Shown one piece after another: positions 31,708-40,833 of a DNA stretch of 64,000 nt (within the stretch, counting starts at the first letter, position 1; each line of letters opens with the position of its first letter). Origin of the DNA: Eubacteriaceae bacterium (GTDB lineage Bacteria; Bacillota; Clostridia; Peptostreptococcales; Anaerovoracaceae); NCBI GenBank assembly GCA_902362805.1, contig CABIXY010000002.1, forward strand, positions 434,001-498,000, read 5' to 3'. A program made the position numbers and the translations under genes. The notes below the pieces were generated by a model. It saw nothing but the letters and a program-made list of their open reading frames with translations, did not search any database and was not told the origin of the DNA.

Positions 31708-32076
31708 TGTATAATCTCCTTTATAATCATTCGAGTAATTTAAAACGTTTTGATTACGATTCATTCACCCAGTACATTATATTCACGATTCTTTGTATGG
31801 GTGAGAAGGAAAAGAATATTGCCGAGATTGCCATGAGAAAAATGGGTTAAAGATGCTTGTAAATGCTATGAAATTCTTGTTTCAATTCCGAGTCTGGGCA
31901 CCATTTATTTTTAAGTAGCCTTTCGCAGACGCTAAGTCCGAAGGGTTGTTTTTTGTTGTACAAGTTTCTTTTCCATAAATTACTGGAACCTCAATTTTTA
32001 ATCAGCACGTTAATGGTTGATTTTCTCTGTGAATTCCATTAGAATATTAAGGGGATATGACGAAAAGGAGGGATAA
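31708..32076. other. Intergenic region upstream of tdk
   Basis: The 369 bases hold the second copy of the tRNA-Phe 3' end (31881-31909), a 9-bp terminator (AGCCTTTCG/CGAAGGGTT, 31917-31955) and the AAAGGAGGG ribosome site of tdk. A 17-codon reading frame at about 31796 (ending IAEIAMRKMG) may be a gene remnant. I see no other gene. Confidence 0.6.
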
Positions 32077-32661
32077 ATGGCACAATTATATTATAGATAC
32101 AGTACAATGAATGCTGGCAAGTCGATTGAATTGATTAAAGTCGCATATAATTACGAAGAGCGCGGCAAACACGTATTAACACTAGTACCAGCTGTTGATG
32201 ATAGATTTGGGACAGGTGTTATCACGTCCAGAATCGGATTACAGCGAGAGGCGATGTTAGTGCAGGACGACACGAACATTTTGGAACTTTTCATGCGAGA
32301 AAATGAAAAGAGCAAGATCGACTGCGTCCTGATCGACGAATGTCAGTTTTTAAAGAAACATCACGTGCAGGAGCTTGTGGAAATCGTGGACAGCTTTGAG
32401 GTTCCAGTTTTGGCTTATGGCTTAAAAAATGATTTTCGCAATGAGCTTTTTGAAGGCTCTTACTATATGCTGATTTATGCAGATAAAATTGAAGAAATCA
32501 AAACCATCTGCTGGTGCGGCCGCAAGGCCACTATGGTAGCCCGCGTAGTAGATGGTAAATTTGTCAAACAGGGTGAGCAAGTGGTGATCGGCGGCAATGA
32601 TATGTATGTTACCCTGTGCAGGAAACATTACAATGACGGTAGACTGGGGCCGGATAAATAA
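32077..32661 (+). CDS. tdk: Thymidine kinase (type II)
   Basis: A 194-residue salvage enzyme phosphorylating thymidine. The P-loop is MNAGKSIELIKVAYNYEERG, Walker B LIDECQFL, then YGLKNDFRNELFEGS and a zinc site CWCGRKA ... CRKHY. Length and motifs fit the bacterial TK1-like family. AAGGAGG precedes ATG 32077. The next gene, a cell-wall protein, starts 14 bases after the stop. Confidence 0.94.
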   Translation: MAQLYYRYSTMNAGKSIELIKVAYNYEERGKHVLTLVPAVDDRFGTGVITSRIGLQREAMLVQDDTNILELFMRENEKSKIDCVLIDECQFLKKHHVQELVEIVDSFEVPVLAYGLKNDFRNELFEGSYYMLIYADKIEEIKTICWCGRKATMVARVVDGKFVKQGEQVVIGGNDMYVTLCRKHYNDGRLGPDK

Positions 32662-32675
32662 AGGCAGGTGAGAAA

Positions 32676-35369
32676 ATGATAAAGAATAAGATCAATATAA
32701 ATCTTAAAGAGACTTTACTGATTTTGCTGATGACAGGTATCATATTGGCTGCCTTAACCATCATATCCTTTGGTGCAGCTGCACCAAATGCTTCAGGTAA
32801 AATCACTGAGTCAGATGGAGTTAATGTCAGATCCAGCTATTCGACATCTTCTTCAATAGTATGTACATTGCCGTATAATTCTTCAGTGACGATCACTGCA
32901 GAGAAATACACGGTGTCTGGCGGCAGCGACAAAACGACGATTTGGTATCGTGTGAGCAGCGCCTATGGGAATGGATATATCCGTTCCGACTTGGCTACTA
33001 TTAGCTACGCTTCTGGTACGTCTGCAAAGATTACGAAAGCGGCCAATGTGAGAACGGGACCGGGGACGACATTCCCTACCGTCAAGAAGCTGGCAAAGGG
33101 CGACAGTGTAAAAGTCGTCTTAGCAGCCGTTGCTTCTGGTGGTTCAAACTGGTGTAAAGTAAACATCAATGGCTCTTATTATTATATCTCTGCATCCTAT
33201 CTTGATCTGGATACAGGAAGTTCATCTGAACCGCCGGTTGACGTGCCTAGTGATAATAAAGATTTTGAGTCCCAATTGGCGGAATTTCCAACTAGCTACA
33301 GAGCTGCACTGCGAGCTCTGCATCAAAAACATCCAACTTGGAACTTTAAAGCAAAGAATGTTGGATATAGTTGGAGTGAGGCGTTAGAAAAACAACTTTC
33401 CAATATCAACGCTAACCTTGTGTCTGTTTCGAAGCCGGACGCTTATAAGGAAGTCAGGAGTGGAACTTATAATTTTACAAGCCATACTTATATAGGCAAG
33501 GATGGCGCGAACTGGGTTGTCGCCTCAGAAGATGCAGTCGCTTTTTACATGGACCCGCGAAATTGGCTGGAGGAGTCGTCGATTTTTATGTTTGAGCCGT
33601 ATACATATGACGCATCTTATCAAAAAGAAAATGTCGTTAAGTCTATTTTAAAGACAACTGCGTTACCATCTTCTGCCTCTGCCTACTACGTGTCGGCAGC
33701 ACAGCAGGTGTACAACGGAAAGAAGTATAGCATCAGCCCGACTTATCTTGCAGCAAAGACTAGAATTGAATTGGGATCTTCGGATTTCATGATAAATGGT
33801 CATTCTTTTACTTATGGCGGCAAGAAATATTCTGGCGTGTACAATACATATAATATCGGCGCTTCTGACAGTGCAGACGGCAGTGCAGCGACAAAGGGAC
33901 TGGTCTATGCAGCAGGAGGGTCTGACGGGAGTGGAACATCCTACCTGAGACCGTGGAATACATTAGAAAAAGCTGTAAAAGGCGGTGCAATTTATATTGC
34001 CAACAATTTCTTAGATAATAATCAATACACCGCATATTTATCGCGTTATAATGTGCTCAATGGATTAGGGAGCGTAGGAACACATCAATATGCGACTAGT
34101 ATCTTTTCTGCAGCTACAGAGTCATCGATCATGTCTTCCTGCTACCAGGACGCAGGTGTTTTTAATGAAGGGTTCACTTTCGAGATTCCGGTCTATGAAA
34201 ACATGCCAGCGTCGGTAAGCCCAGAACCTGGAAGCGGAAACAATAATAACTATCTCGATTCACTGAAGGTTTATGAAGGGGATACACAAAAGTCCCTAAC
34301 GAGTAGCTTTGATCGATTCACTTCTTCCTATAAACTGAAGACTTCGGTTTCCTCTAGCAGTGTAACAATCAAAACGACTACCAATGTGAGTGATGCGAAG
34401 GTTACTGTTACAGGCAACACGAATTTGTCTATTGGTTCCAACAAAGTGACAGTAAAAGTAACCTCATCCTCGGGAAAAGTGAGATATTACTATGTAACTG
34501 TAGTTAGAGAAAAAACGGACGATAATGCCTATGTTCCAGAGAAACCGACCAATGTCAAAGTGCAGAGTGACAGCAATGATCAGGTCACACTGACCTGGAA
34601 CGGAGATGCAAAAGCGTCAGGATACAGAGTCTACTGGAAAAAATCCAGCACATCAAGCTGGTCCTATAATACAGTCAAGGATGGTACCTCTTGGACGAAG
34701 ACCATGAAGTACCGAGGCGAGATCTACGAGTACAAAGTGGCTGCCTATTACGAATATAAAGGTGAAAAATTATTCGGCAAAGAGTCAGACGTAATCAAAG
34801 GTGCGACCTTTGGTGAAGCTAACACTTTGACAGGGGATCTGTACAGCGGCTATATGACCATGAAATTTAACTGGGATCCTATAGACGGGGCTGATGGATA
34901 TCGTCTCCGGTATAAGCAGACTACCTCAGAAAAGTGGAACTCTGTTTATGTGGAAGGCAAAACGGAAGTTGTTAAGAAAATGGCCTATGCAGGCAAGGAG
35001 TATGAGTTCAAATTGGCTCCATATAAGAAAATAAATGGAGTTCGATTCATTAGTGATGAGTATTCTCAGACAATGATCGTGCATACATTAAAGAAACCTA
35101 CGGTGACTTTGAAAAATATGTACACGAAATCGATTGAGGTAAAATGGACTGAAGTAGGTGGAATTACAGGCTATAAAGTCTATCGGTCGACTTCTAAGTC
35201 CGGAACTTATACCCTGGTAAAGACTGTCCCTGCGGAGACGACCAGGTTTTTGAATCAGGGCAGGACGCTGGGAAAACGGTACTACTATAAAGTCAGAGCC
35301 TATAAGGAGAGCATCTATGATAAGACCGTATATGGCCCATACTCAGTAGTGGTTTCTATAAAACGATAA
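32676..35369 (+). CDS. Secreted multidomain cell-wall hydrolase (SH3b, glucosaminidase-like, Fn3)
   Basis: An 897-residue exported protein. After a signal peptide (about 1-35) come two bacterial SH3 domains (about 40-190, GVNVRSSYSTSSSIVC and AANVRTGPGTTFPTV). An N-acetylglucosaminidase-like catalytic region follows (about 205-510; YLAAKTRIELGSS, YNTYNIGASDSADG, NRYNVLNGLGSVGTHQYAT-like segments). A cadherin-like beta sandwich (about 525-610, LDSLKVYEGDTQKSLT) and three fibronectin type III-like repeats (about 620-897) complete it. It most likely cleaves peptidoglycan during growth or separation. A perfect terminator follows. Confidence 0.85.
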   Translation: MIKNKININLKETLLILLMTGIILAALTIISFGAAAPNASGKITESDGVNVRSSYSTSSSIVCTLPYNSSVTITAEKYTVSGGSDKTTIWYRVSSAYGNGYIRSDLATISYASGTSAKITKAANVRTGPGTTFPTVKKLAKGDSVKVVLAAVASGGSNWCKVNINGSYYYISASYLDLDTGSSSEPPVDVPSDNKDFESQLAEFPTSYRAALRALHQKHPTWNFKAKNVGYSWSEALEKQLSNINANLVSVSKPDAYKEVRSGTYNFTSHTYIGKDGANWVVASEDAVAFYMDPRNWLEESSIFMFEPYTYDASYQKENVVKSILKTTALPSSASAYYVSAAQQVYNGKKYSISPTYLAAKTRIELGSSDFMINGHSFTYGGKKYSGVYNTYNIGASDSADGSAATKGLVYAAGGSDGSGTSYLRPWNTLEKAVKGGAIYIANNFLDNNQYTAYLSRYNVLNGLGSVGTHQYATSIFSAATESSIMSSCYQDAGVFNEGFTFEIPVYENMPASVSPEPGSGNNNNYLDSLKVYEGDTQKSLTSSFDRFTSSYKLKTSVSSSSVTIKTTTNVSDAKVTVTGNTNLSIGSNKVTVKVTSSSGKVRYYYVTVVREKTDDNAYVPEKPTNVKVQSDSNDQVTLTWNGDAKASGYRVYWKKSSTSSWSYNTVKDGTSWTKTMKYRGEIYEYKVAAYYEYKGEKLFGKESDVIKGATFGEANTLTGDLYSGYMTMKFNWDPIDGADGYRLRYKQTTSEKWNSVYVEGKTEVVKKMAYAGKEYEFKLAPYKKINGVRFISDEYSQTMIVHTLKKPTVTLKNMYTKSIEVKWTEVGGITGYKVYRSTSKSGTYTLVKTVPAETTRFLNQGRTLGKRYYYKVRAYKESIYDKTVYGPYSVVVSIKR

Positions 35370-35370
35370 T

Positions 35371-35411
35371 AAAAATGAGCTGGTAATTTATAATTACCAG
35401 CTCATTTTTTA
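35371..35411 (+). terminator. Terminator after the cell-wall hydrolase
   Basis: A long stem AAAATGAGCTGGTAATT / AATTACCAGCTCATTTT with a short loop, followed by T residues. A second bulged hairpin (35417-35450, arms TAGGGAAATA / TATTTCCCTA) follows without a T-run. Confidence 0.9.
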
Positions 35412-35515
35412 TAACATAGGGAAATATCGTCTGAAGGACGTATTTCCCTATATTTCAGACTTGATCGCTTGATTCCGTCATTTCCACGTTTTTTATTATG
35501 TAGGCAATATCACTC

Positions 35516-36397
35516 TTACGCCTTGCACCCCTGCCAACTGCCCCTTTTCTTCAGTTCGGCACTGATTCCATTGAGAATGGTCCTTTTTCGGTAACTCCAC
35601 TCCGGCGTAATTAAAATCTTCCGCGGTGCATCGCCGGTTAGACGGTGAATCACGATATCCGAAGGAATAATTTCAATCAGATCACAGACGAAATGTACAT
35701 ATTCTTCTATGGAACCAAAGGAATTGTAGTCGTGATATTCTATCTCCATTCTGGAGCCTTTCACTACATTGAGCAGGTGCAGTTTGATTCCCCAGGCACC
35801 AGAATTACAGGCGTACTTTACCGACTGGATCATATCCTCTCGGCTTTCGCCTGGCAGTCCTAAAATAAGATGGACTACGGTTTTGATGCCTCGCGAGTTT
35901 AAAGCTTTAATGGCGTAGTCATAAACGGACAACCCATAGCAGCGATTGATTAAGTCAGCTGTCCTTTGATGCATGGTCTGAAGGCCTAATTCGACCCATA
36001 GAAAGTGATTTGTGTTGATTTCGGAGAGTAAGTCCAAAACCTCCTCGTCGATGCAGTCAGGGCGTGTTGCAATGGCAATCCCTGAAATCAAAGGATGATT
36101 TAGAGCTTTTTGATATTTGCTGCGCAATTCTTCTACGGGAGCATAGGTGTTGGTGTGATTTTGAAAATAGGCAAGATACTTCGCTTTTGGCCATTTTTCT
36201 GATAACAATTGGATTTGGTTCTCAATTGTAGAAGCAAAGTCACCGCCGCCGCCTTCTGAACAGAAGAGACATCCTCCATAAGATTTGCTGCCATCTCGGT
36301 TGGGACAGGTAAATCCGCCGTCAATAGATAACTTTACGGTCTTTTGACCGAATTCTTTTTTTAGATAAGAGTTGATTGTATTGATTGGTTGTGTCAT
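35516..36397 (-). CDS. TIGR01212-family radical SAM protein (YtqA-like)
   Basis: A 293-residue radical SAM protein. The iron-sulfur cysteines are in CPNRDGSKSYGGCLFC, the TIGR01212 form of the CxxxCxxC motif. Other family features are FQNHTNTYAPVEELR, GIAIATRPDCIDEEVLDLL, LWVELGLQTMHQRTADLINR and HLILGLPGESREDM. The reaction is unknown; related proteins modify RNA. The gene stands alone, leftward, between two rightward operons. Confidence 0.92.
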   Translation of the reverse strand: MTQPINTINSYLKKEFGQKTVKLSIDGGFTCPNRDGSKSYGGCLFCSEGGGGDFASTIENQIQLLSEKWPKAKYLAYFQNHTNTYAPVEELRSKYQKALNHPLISGIAIATRPDCIDEEVLDLLSEINTNHFLWVELGLQTMHQRTADLINRCYGLSVYDYAIKALNSRGIKTVVHLILGLPGESREDMIQSVKYACNSGAWGIKLHLLNVVKGSRMEIEYHDYNSFGSIEEYVHFVCDLIEIIPSDIVIHRLTGDAPRKILITPEWSYRKRTILNGISAELKKRGSWQGCKA

Positions 36398-36548
36398 AAA
36401 TAACCTCTTTTTGTGATATGATAACTTATTTTAACATAGGATATTACCCCTGTCTATTTTCTATTATCGAATCGTGGATAAAATTTTTCTATAGCAGATA
36501 AACGTTGAAAAATAAAGGCATTAATGGGTATTTCGTTAAAATAGAATA

Positions 36549-36578
36549 TTGCGCATAATGCCGTATATGGTGTATAAT
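36549..36578 (+). promoter_or_regulatory. Promoter of queH
   Basis: TTGCGC (36549-36554), an 18-base spacer and TATAAT (36573-36578), 50 bases before ATG 36628. Confidence 0.6.
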
Positions 36579-36627
36579 AAAGTGTTATAAATACAAAAAT
36601 CGGTTTTGGGTAAAGGAGGCAGAAAAT

Positions 36628-37281
36628 ATGGCAAAGAAGTCCACGGCTTCGTGGAATTGTGAGTGTGAAATAGGACAGAGAAGCAGACCTCTGGCTGAGA
36701 TTGCCGGGGCAGGAGAAGAAGTGATGAAACCTGCATTATTGCTGCACAGCTGCTGCGGTCCATGCAGCACGGCAGTCATAGAGCGATTAGCGCCAGATTA
36801 TGATATTACCGTATTTTTTTACAATCCTTGTATTACGGATCCAGACGAATATGAAAAGAGAAAGGCAAGCCAGGTAAAGTTTATAGAGAACTTCAACCTC
36901 AACCTGGGGGGAAAGCACAAGATTCATTTCTTAGAAGGAGAGTATACGCCAGACGTCTATTATCAATTGACGGATGGCTTCAGTAATGAACCGGAAGGGG
37001 GCAGCCGCTGTACGATTTGTTTTAGCATGCGCCTCGAGGAGACTGCCAAAACAGCTAAAAACCTGGGATATGGCCTTTATACGACGACCCTTACGGTCAG
37101 CCCCCACAAAAACTACTCGTTAATTTCACAATTAGGTAAAAAATTTGCAGAAAAATACAGGGTAGAGTACCTGGATATAGATTTTAAAAAGAAAGCGGGT
37201 TTTCAGAGAAGCATTCAACTGTCAAAGGAATATGGCCTTTATAGACAGAATTATTGCGGATGTGAATACTCGAAAAGATAA
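36628..37281 (+). CDS. queH: Epoxyqueuosine reductase QueH
   Basis: A 217-residue iron-sulfur enzyme that reduces epoxyqueuosine to queuosine in tRNA. Cysteine motifs are LLHSCCGPCSTAV, GSRCTICFSMRLEETA and RQNYCGCEYS. Substrate-region motifs FYNPCITDPDEYEKR and TTTLTVSPHKN are also present. ATG 36628 has AAGGAGG 8 bases upstream, giving a 32-residue N-terminal extension with two extra Cys. ATG 36724, directly at MKPALLLHSCC, also has a fair ribosome site. It is first in a run with asnA, priA, def and fmt. Confidence 0.92.
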   Translation: MAKKSTASWNCECEIGQRSRPLAEIAGAGEEVMKPALLLHSCCGPCSTAVIERLAPDYDITVFFYNPCITDPDEYEKRKASQVKFIENFNLNLGGKHKIHFLEGEYTPDVYYQLTDGFSNEPEGGSRCTICFSMRLEETAKTAKNLGYGLYTTTLTVSPHKNYSLISQLGKKFAEKYRVEYLDIDFKKKAGFQRSIQLSKEYGLYRQNYCGCEYSKR

Positions 37282-37302
37282 GCATATAAAGGAGAATAGC
37301 AA

Positions 37303-38313
37303 ATGTCAGAATTAATTACACCAAAAGAGTATACGCCCGTGATCAGTTCCCTGGAGACACAGAGAGCGATCAAGAAGATCAAAGACTACTTCCAGCAGGA
37401 GCTGGCATACGGTCTGAACCTGCGCAGAGTATCTGCGCCGCTATTCGTAGACCCTGAGACAGGGCTCAACGATAACCTGAGCGGCGTGGAAAGAAGAGTC
37501 ACCTTTACCCTCAAGGGTCTGGATGAAAAAGAAGTGGAAATCGTCCAGTCACTGGCTAAATGGAAGCGCATGGCTCTTGGAAAATATGGAATCAAACCGG
37601 GACACGGCATTTATACGGATATGAATGCGATCAGAAGGGATGAGGAACTGGATAACCTGCATTCTGTCTATGTGGATCAGTGGGATTGGGAAAAGGTCAT
37701 CACAAAAGAACAGAGAAACACCGAATACTTACACGAAACAGTGACCACCATATATAACGCCATCAAAAACTTGGGAGATTACGTCAACAGGTTGTACAGA
37801 GATCTTCAGACGGAAATTCCTAACGAGATCTATTTTATCACGACCCAGGAACTTGAGGATTTGTACCCGAATAAAACCGATAAAGAGAGAGAAGATTTGA
37901 TCTGCAAAGCTCATGGAGCGGTCTTTATCGAGAAAATCGGAGGTATCTTAAAATCTGGCCAAAAACACGATGACAGATCTCCGGACTACGATGATTGGGA
38001 GTTGAATGGAGACATCATTCTCTGGAATGACGTCCTGGAAAAAGCTTTCGAGATTTCATCTATGGGTATTCGAGTGGATGCAGAGGCCATGGATCGGCAG
38101 CTGACTTTGGCAGGAGCCGATGACAGAAGAACACAATCCTTCCATCAATCCATTCTCAACGATGAGCTCCCATATTCCATCGGAGGCGGAATTGGACAGA
38201 GCAGGCTCTGCATGTTCTTCCTGCGAAAAGCACATATCGGCGAAGTGCAGGCGTCAGTGTGGTCTGACGAGATGATAAATGATTGCAAAAAACACAATAT
38301 TTTCCTGCTCTAA
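37303..38313 (+). CDS. asnA: Aspartate--ammonia ligase
   Basis: A 336-residue asparagine synthetase of the ammonia-dependent class II tRNA-synthetase-like family, making asparagine from aspartate, ammonia and ATP. Typical segments are RRVSAPLFVDPETGLNDNLS, VQSLAKWKRMALGKYG, GIYTDMNAIRRDEELDN, VYVDQWDWEK and IGGGIGQSRLCMFFL. The full family length is present. AAAGGAG precedes ATG 37303. It is located between queH and priA. Confidence 0.96.
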   Translation: MSELITPKEYTPVISSLETQRAIKKIKDYFQQELAYGLNLRRVSAPLFVDPETGLNDNLSGVERRVTFTLKGLDEKEVEIVQSLAKWKRMALGKYGIKPGHGIYTDMNAIRRDEELDNLHSVYVDQWDWEKVITKEQRNTEYLHETVTTIYNAIKNLGDYVNRLYRDLQTEIPNEIYFITTQELEDLYPNKTDKEREDLICKAHGAVFIEKIGGILKSGQKHDDRSPDYDDWELNGDIILWNDVLEKAFEISSMGIRVDAEAMDRQLTLAGADDRRTQSFHQSILNDELPYSIGGGIGQSRLCMFFLRKAHIGEVQASVWSDEMINDCKKHNIFLL

Positions 38314-38331
38314 ACTGCAGGACGGAGGCTT

Positions 38332-40341
38332 ATGAAATACATAAATGTAGTGATTGACAACAACAGCAGGCATACAGACACCTACTATACGTATGGAACC
38401 TCCCTGGATGTGAAGAAAGGGGATATTGTGAAAGTTCCCTTTAATCGGGGAAATCAATTGAAGTCTGCTTATGTATTTCAAGCTGATGTGATTCCAGAGT
38501 GCGATCCAGCTATCATCAAGGAAATCGACTCTGTGAATCCGGATATTTCCCTCACTGAGGAAATCATGGACACCTGCATCTGGATGAAACGACGTTATGG
38601 CATCAAGTATCTGGATGCGGTCAGATGCTTTGCGCCCAATGGCAAGCCGGCAAGAGAAGGCAAAGAAAAGGAACCTTACAAGGATGTAGTCGGAGAGCCG
38701 CAGATTATCGAGCAGCTGACTGACGAGCAGGCTGCGGCGCTTGACCAGATCCGCGAGGCAATCGTCTGCGGCAGACAGGAAAACTTTTTAATTCACGGTG
38801 TCACCAGCAGCGGCAAAACAGAAGTCTATATGCAGACCATTGCTGAAGTAACTGCCAGGGGCAAAACAGCTGTCATGCTGGTGCCGGAGATTGCATTGAC
38901 CAAACAGATTACGGACCGATTTATCGCCCGCTTTGGAAAAGAAAACATTGCAGTTCTTCATAGCAAGCTGACGAAACGAGAGCGCTTTGATGAGTGGATG
39001 CGAATCAGAAAAGGGCAAGCAAAGATTGTCATCGGTGCCAGACTGGGTGTCTTTGCTCCCTTGGACAATATCGGTGTTATCATTTTAGACGAGGAGCATG
39101 AGGCAACATACAAATCAGATATGACGCCAAAGTATGATACGATAGATATCGCGCTGAAAAGGCTGATGTACTTTAACGGCGTTCTGATTATGGGCAGTGC
39201 GACCCCGTCAGTTGTTTCTTACCAAAGAGCCAGGGAAGGAATTTACCGGCTGATAGAATTGAAACAGCGATATAACAATACGCCGCTGCCAAAAGTAGAA
39301 CTGGTGGATATGCGCGAAGAACTGAAAGCCGGCAATAAGACTATTTTCAGTGACAGATTGTATAGACAATCTGTTGAAACTTTGGAAAAAGGCCAGCAGA
39401 TTATTCTCTTTTTAAACAGAAGAGGGTATTCCACCTTTATTTCCTGCCGTGAATGCGGCGAAGTGATGAAATGTCCGGAATGTGGCATTTCGCTAACCTA
39501 CCACAAAAGAGAAAATGCAGGAATCTGTCATTACTGCGGAAAAAAATTTCGCGTGCCCGATCGTTGTCCTGCCTGCGGCAGTCATTATATCAAATATTTT
39601 GGCACGGGGACAGAAAAGGTAGAGGAGTTTGCCAGGGAATTATTTCCCGAAAAGAATATCCAGCGGCTGGATTTGGATACAGCGAAAAACAGCAGGGAAA
39701 TTACCAGGATTATCGGTGACTTCTCAAAGGGAAAGACGGATATCCTGATTGGAACCCAGTTGGTAGCAAAAGGACTGGACTTTAAAAATGTAGGGCTGGT
39801 CGGTGTCATCTCTGCCGATGTCAGCCTCAATGTACCGGACTATCGATCGACAGAACGTACCTTTCAATTGGTAACACAGGTTGCCGGCCGGGCAGGGCGA
39901 GGCGGAGAAGAAGGACTCGTCATCGTTCAATCTTACACACCGGACAACTTCGCTTTGACCACGGCGGCAGAACACGACTATAAAAAATTCTTTGACATGG
40001 AAATAAAAATCAGAGAGTTTATGGATTATCCTCCTTTTTCAGATTTGATTTTGGTAGAATTCACAAGTGAGGTCGAAAGTGAAGCGATTGAAACGGCAGA
40101 AAATTGTAAAGAATATCTGATAAGGTGTAAAATCGAAGGAGAAGGCGAGAATATCTTCGCGCCGAAGCTTTCCACCAATTTTAAGGGAAAAGATAGTTTC
40201 CGATATTATATTCTGATAAAATGCCCAAGAGGTTTTAGAAACAAATATATCTATTATATCGACGCTTTTGGCGAAATGCTGACGGTGAAAAAGAGCAAAT
40301 GCAGCATGATTATAGATGTGAATCCATATAGTACTTTTTAG
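38332..40341 (+). CDS. priA: Primosomal protein N' (PriA helicase)
   Basis: A 669-residue replication-restart helicase. Walker A is HGVTSSGKTEVY, the DEAH-type box LDEEHEATYKSD, and zinc-binding cysteines run through CRECGEVMKCPECGIS, CHYCGKKF and CPACG. The C-terminal helicase motifs GTQLVAKGLDFKNV and QVAGRAGRG are intact. It is a little shorter than enterobacterial PriA, within the range seen in Clostridia. It leads into def and fmt, a common arrangement. Confidence 0.95.
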   Translation: MKYINVVIDNNSRHTDTYYTYGTSLDVKKGDIVKVPFNRGNQLKSAYVFQADVIPECDPAIIKEIDSVNPDISLTEEIMDTCIWMKRRYGIKYLDAVRCFAPNGKPAREGKEKEPYKDVVGEPQIIEQLTDEQAAALDQIREAIVCGRQENFLIHGVTSSGKTEVYMQTIAEVTARGKTAVMLVPEIALTKQITDRFIARFGKENIAVLHSKLTKRERFDEWMRIRKGQAKIVIGARLGVFAPLDNIGVIILDEEHEATYKSDMTPKYDTIDIALKRLMYFNGVLIMGSATPSVVSYQRAREGIYRLIELKQRYNNTPLPKVELVDMREELKAGNKTIFSDRLYRQSVETLEKGQQIILFLNRRGYSTFISCRECGEVMKCPECGISLTYHKRENAGICHYCGKKFRVPDRCPACGSHYIKYFGTGTEKVEEFARELFPEKNIQRLDLDTAKNSREITRIIGDFSKGKTDILIGTQLVAKGLDFKNVGLVGVISADVSLNVPDYRSTERTFQLVTQVAGRAGRGGEEGLVIVQSYTPDNFALTTAAEHDYKKFFDMEIKIREFMDYPPFSDLILVEFTSEVESEAIETAENCKEYLIRCKIEGEGENIFAPKLSTNFKGKDSFRYYILIKCPRGFRNKYIYYIDAFGEMLTVKKSKCSMIIDVNPYSTF

Positions 40342-40359
40342 AATAGGAGAGAGAAAAGA

Positions 40360-40833
40360 ATGGCAATTAGAAATGTTGTATTAGAAGGCGATGAAATACT
40401 GAGAAAACATTGCAGAGAAGTGACAGAGGTGACTGATAGAATCAGAACCACACTGGAAGATATGAGAGAGACGATGAGAGCAGAAATGGGTTGTGGAATT
40501 GCAGGTCCTCAGGTTGGCGTCATGAGAAGGATGTTCGTCGCTGAACCTGAACCCGATAGAGTTTATTATATGATTAACCCGGTCATCTTGGAAAAGGAAG
40601 GTTCTCAGGTAGGAGATGAAGCCTGCCTCAGCGTGCCGGGACTCATCGGAACTGTGGAAAGACCAGAACGCATTAAAATCAAAGCCTTGGATTTAGATGG
40701 AAATGAACAGGTCTATGATTTTGAAGGATGGGATGCAGTGGTCATGTGCCATGAATATGATCATTTAGACGGGATATTATATACTGATAAAGCGACAAAT
40801 GTCAGAGAACCAGAGGAGATTGAAGCAGAATGA
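40360..40833 (+). CDS. def: Peptide deformylase
   Basis: A 157-residue metalloenzyme removing the formyl group from new proteins. The catalytic motifs are present with small changes: GCGIAGPQ (motif 1, usually ...AAPQ), EACLS (motif 2, usually EGCLS; the metal Cys is kept) and HEYDH (motif 3). All metal ligands and the catalytic Glu are intact. The stop overlaps the fmt start by 4 bases (ATGA), so def and fmt are coupled. Confidence 0.94.
   Translation: MAIRNVVLEGDEILRKHCREVTEVTDRIRTTLEDMRETMRAEMGCGIAGPQVGVMRRMFVAEPEPDRVYYMINPVILEKEGSQVGDEACLSVPGLIGTVERPERIKIKALDLDGNEQVYDFEGWDAVVMCHEYDHLDGILYTDKATNVREPEEIEAE

Larger units (their letters stand above)
30935..31909. mobile_element. Insertion of about 946 bp bounded by 29-bp direct repeats of the tRNA-Phe 3' end
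   Basis: Bases 30935-30963 and 31881-31909 are identical over 29 bases (TTCAATTCCGAGTCTGGGCA plus CCATTTATT). Both copies are followed by a terminator hairpin (30969-31008 and 31917-31955). In between lie a leftward DUF4489 gene and a degenerate hairpin repeat. The pattern fits attL/attR of a tRNA-targeting element that lacks an integrase, or a remnant of one. Confidence 0.6.

Noticed and set aside
31796..31849. 17-codon reading frame ending IAEIAMRKMG
   Set aside because: Too short, no ribosome site, no family match recognised; may be a gene remnant.
31881..31906. Second tRNA-Phe gene
   Set aside because: Only the T-arm and acceptor 3' half are present; there is no anticodon arm or 5' half, so it is a 3'-end copy.
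36398..36627. PreQ1 riboswitch before queH
   Set aside because: I could not find the characteristic small hairpin with A-rich tail; only an ordinary promoter is visible.
40360..40833. Peptide deformylase as an inactive paralogue because of GCGIAGPQ and EACLS
   Set aside because: The metal Cys, both His and the catalytic Glu are all present, and the gene is coupled to fmt, so it is most likely active.
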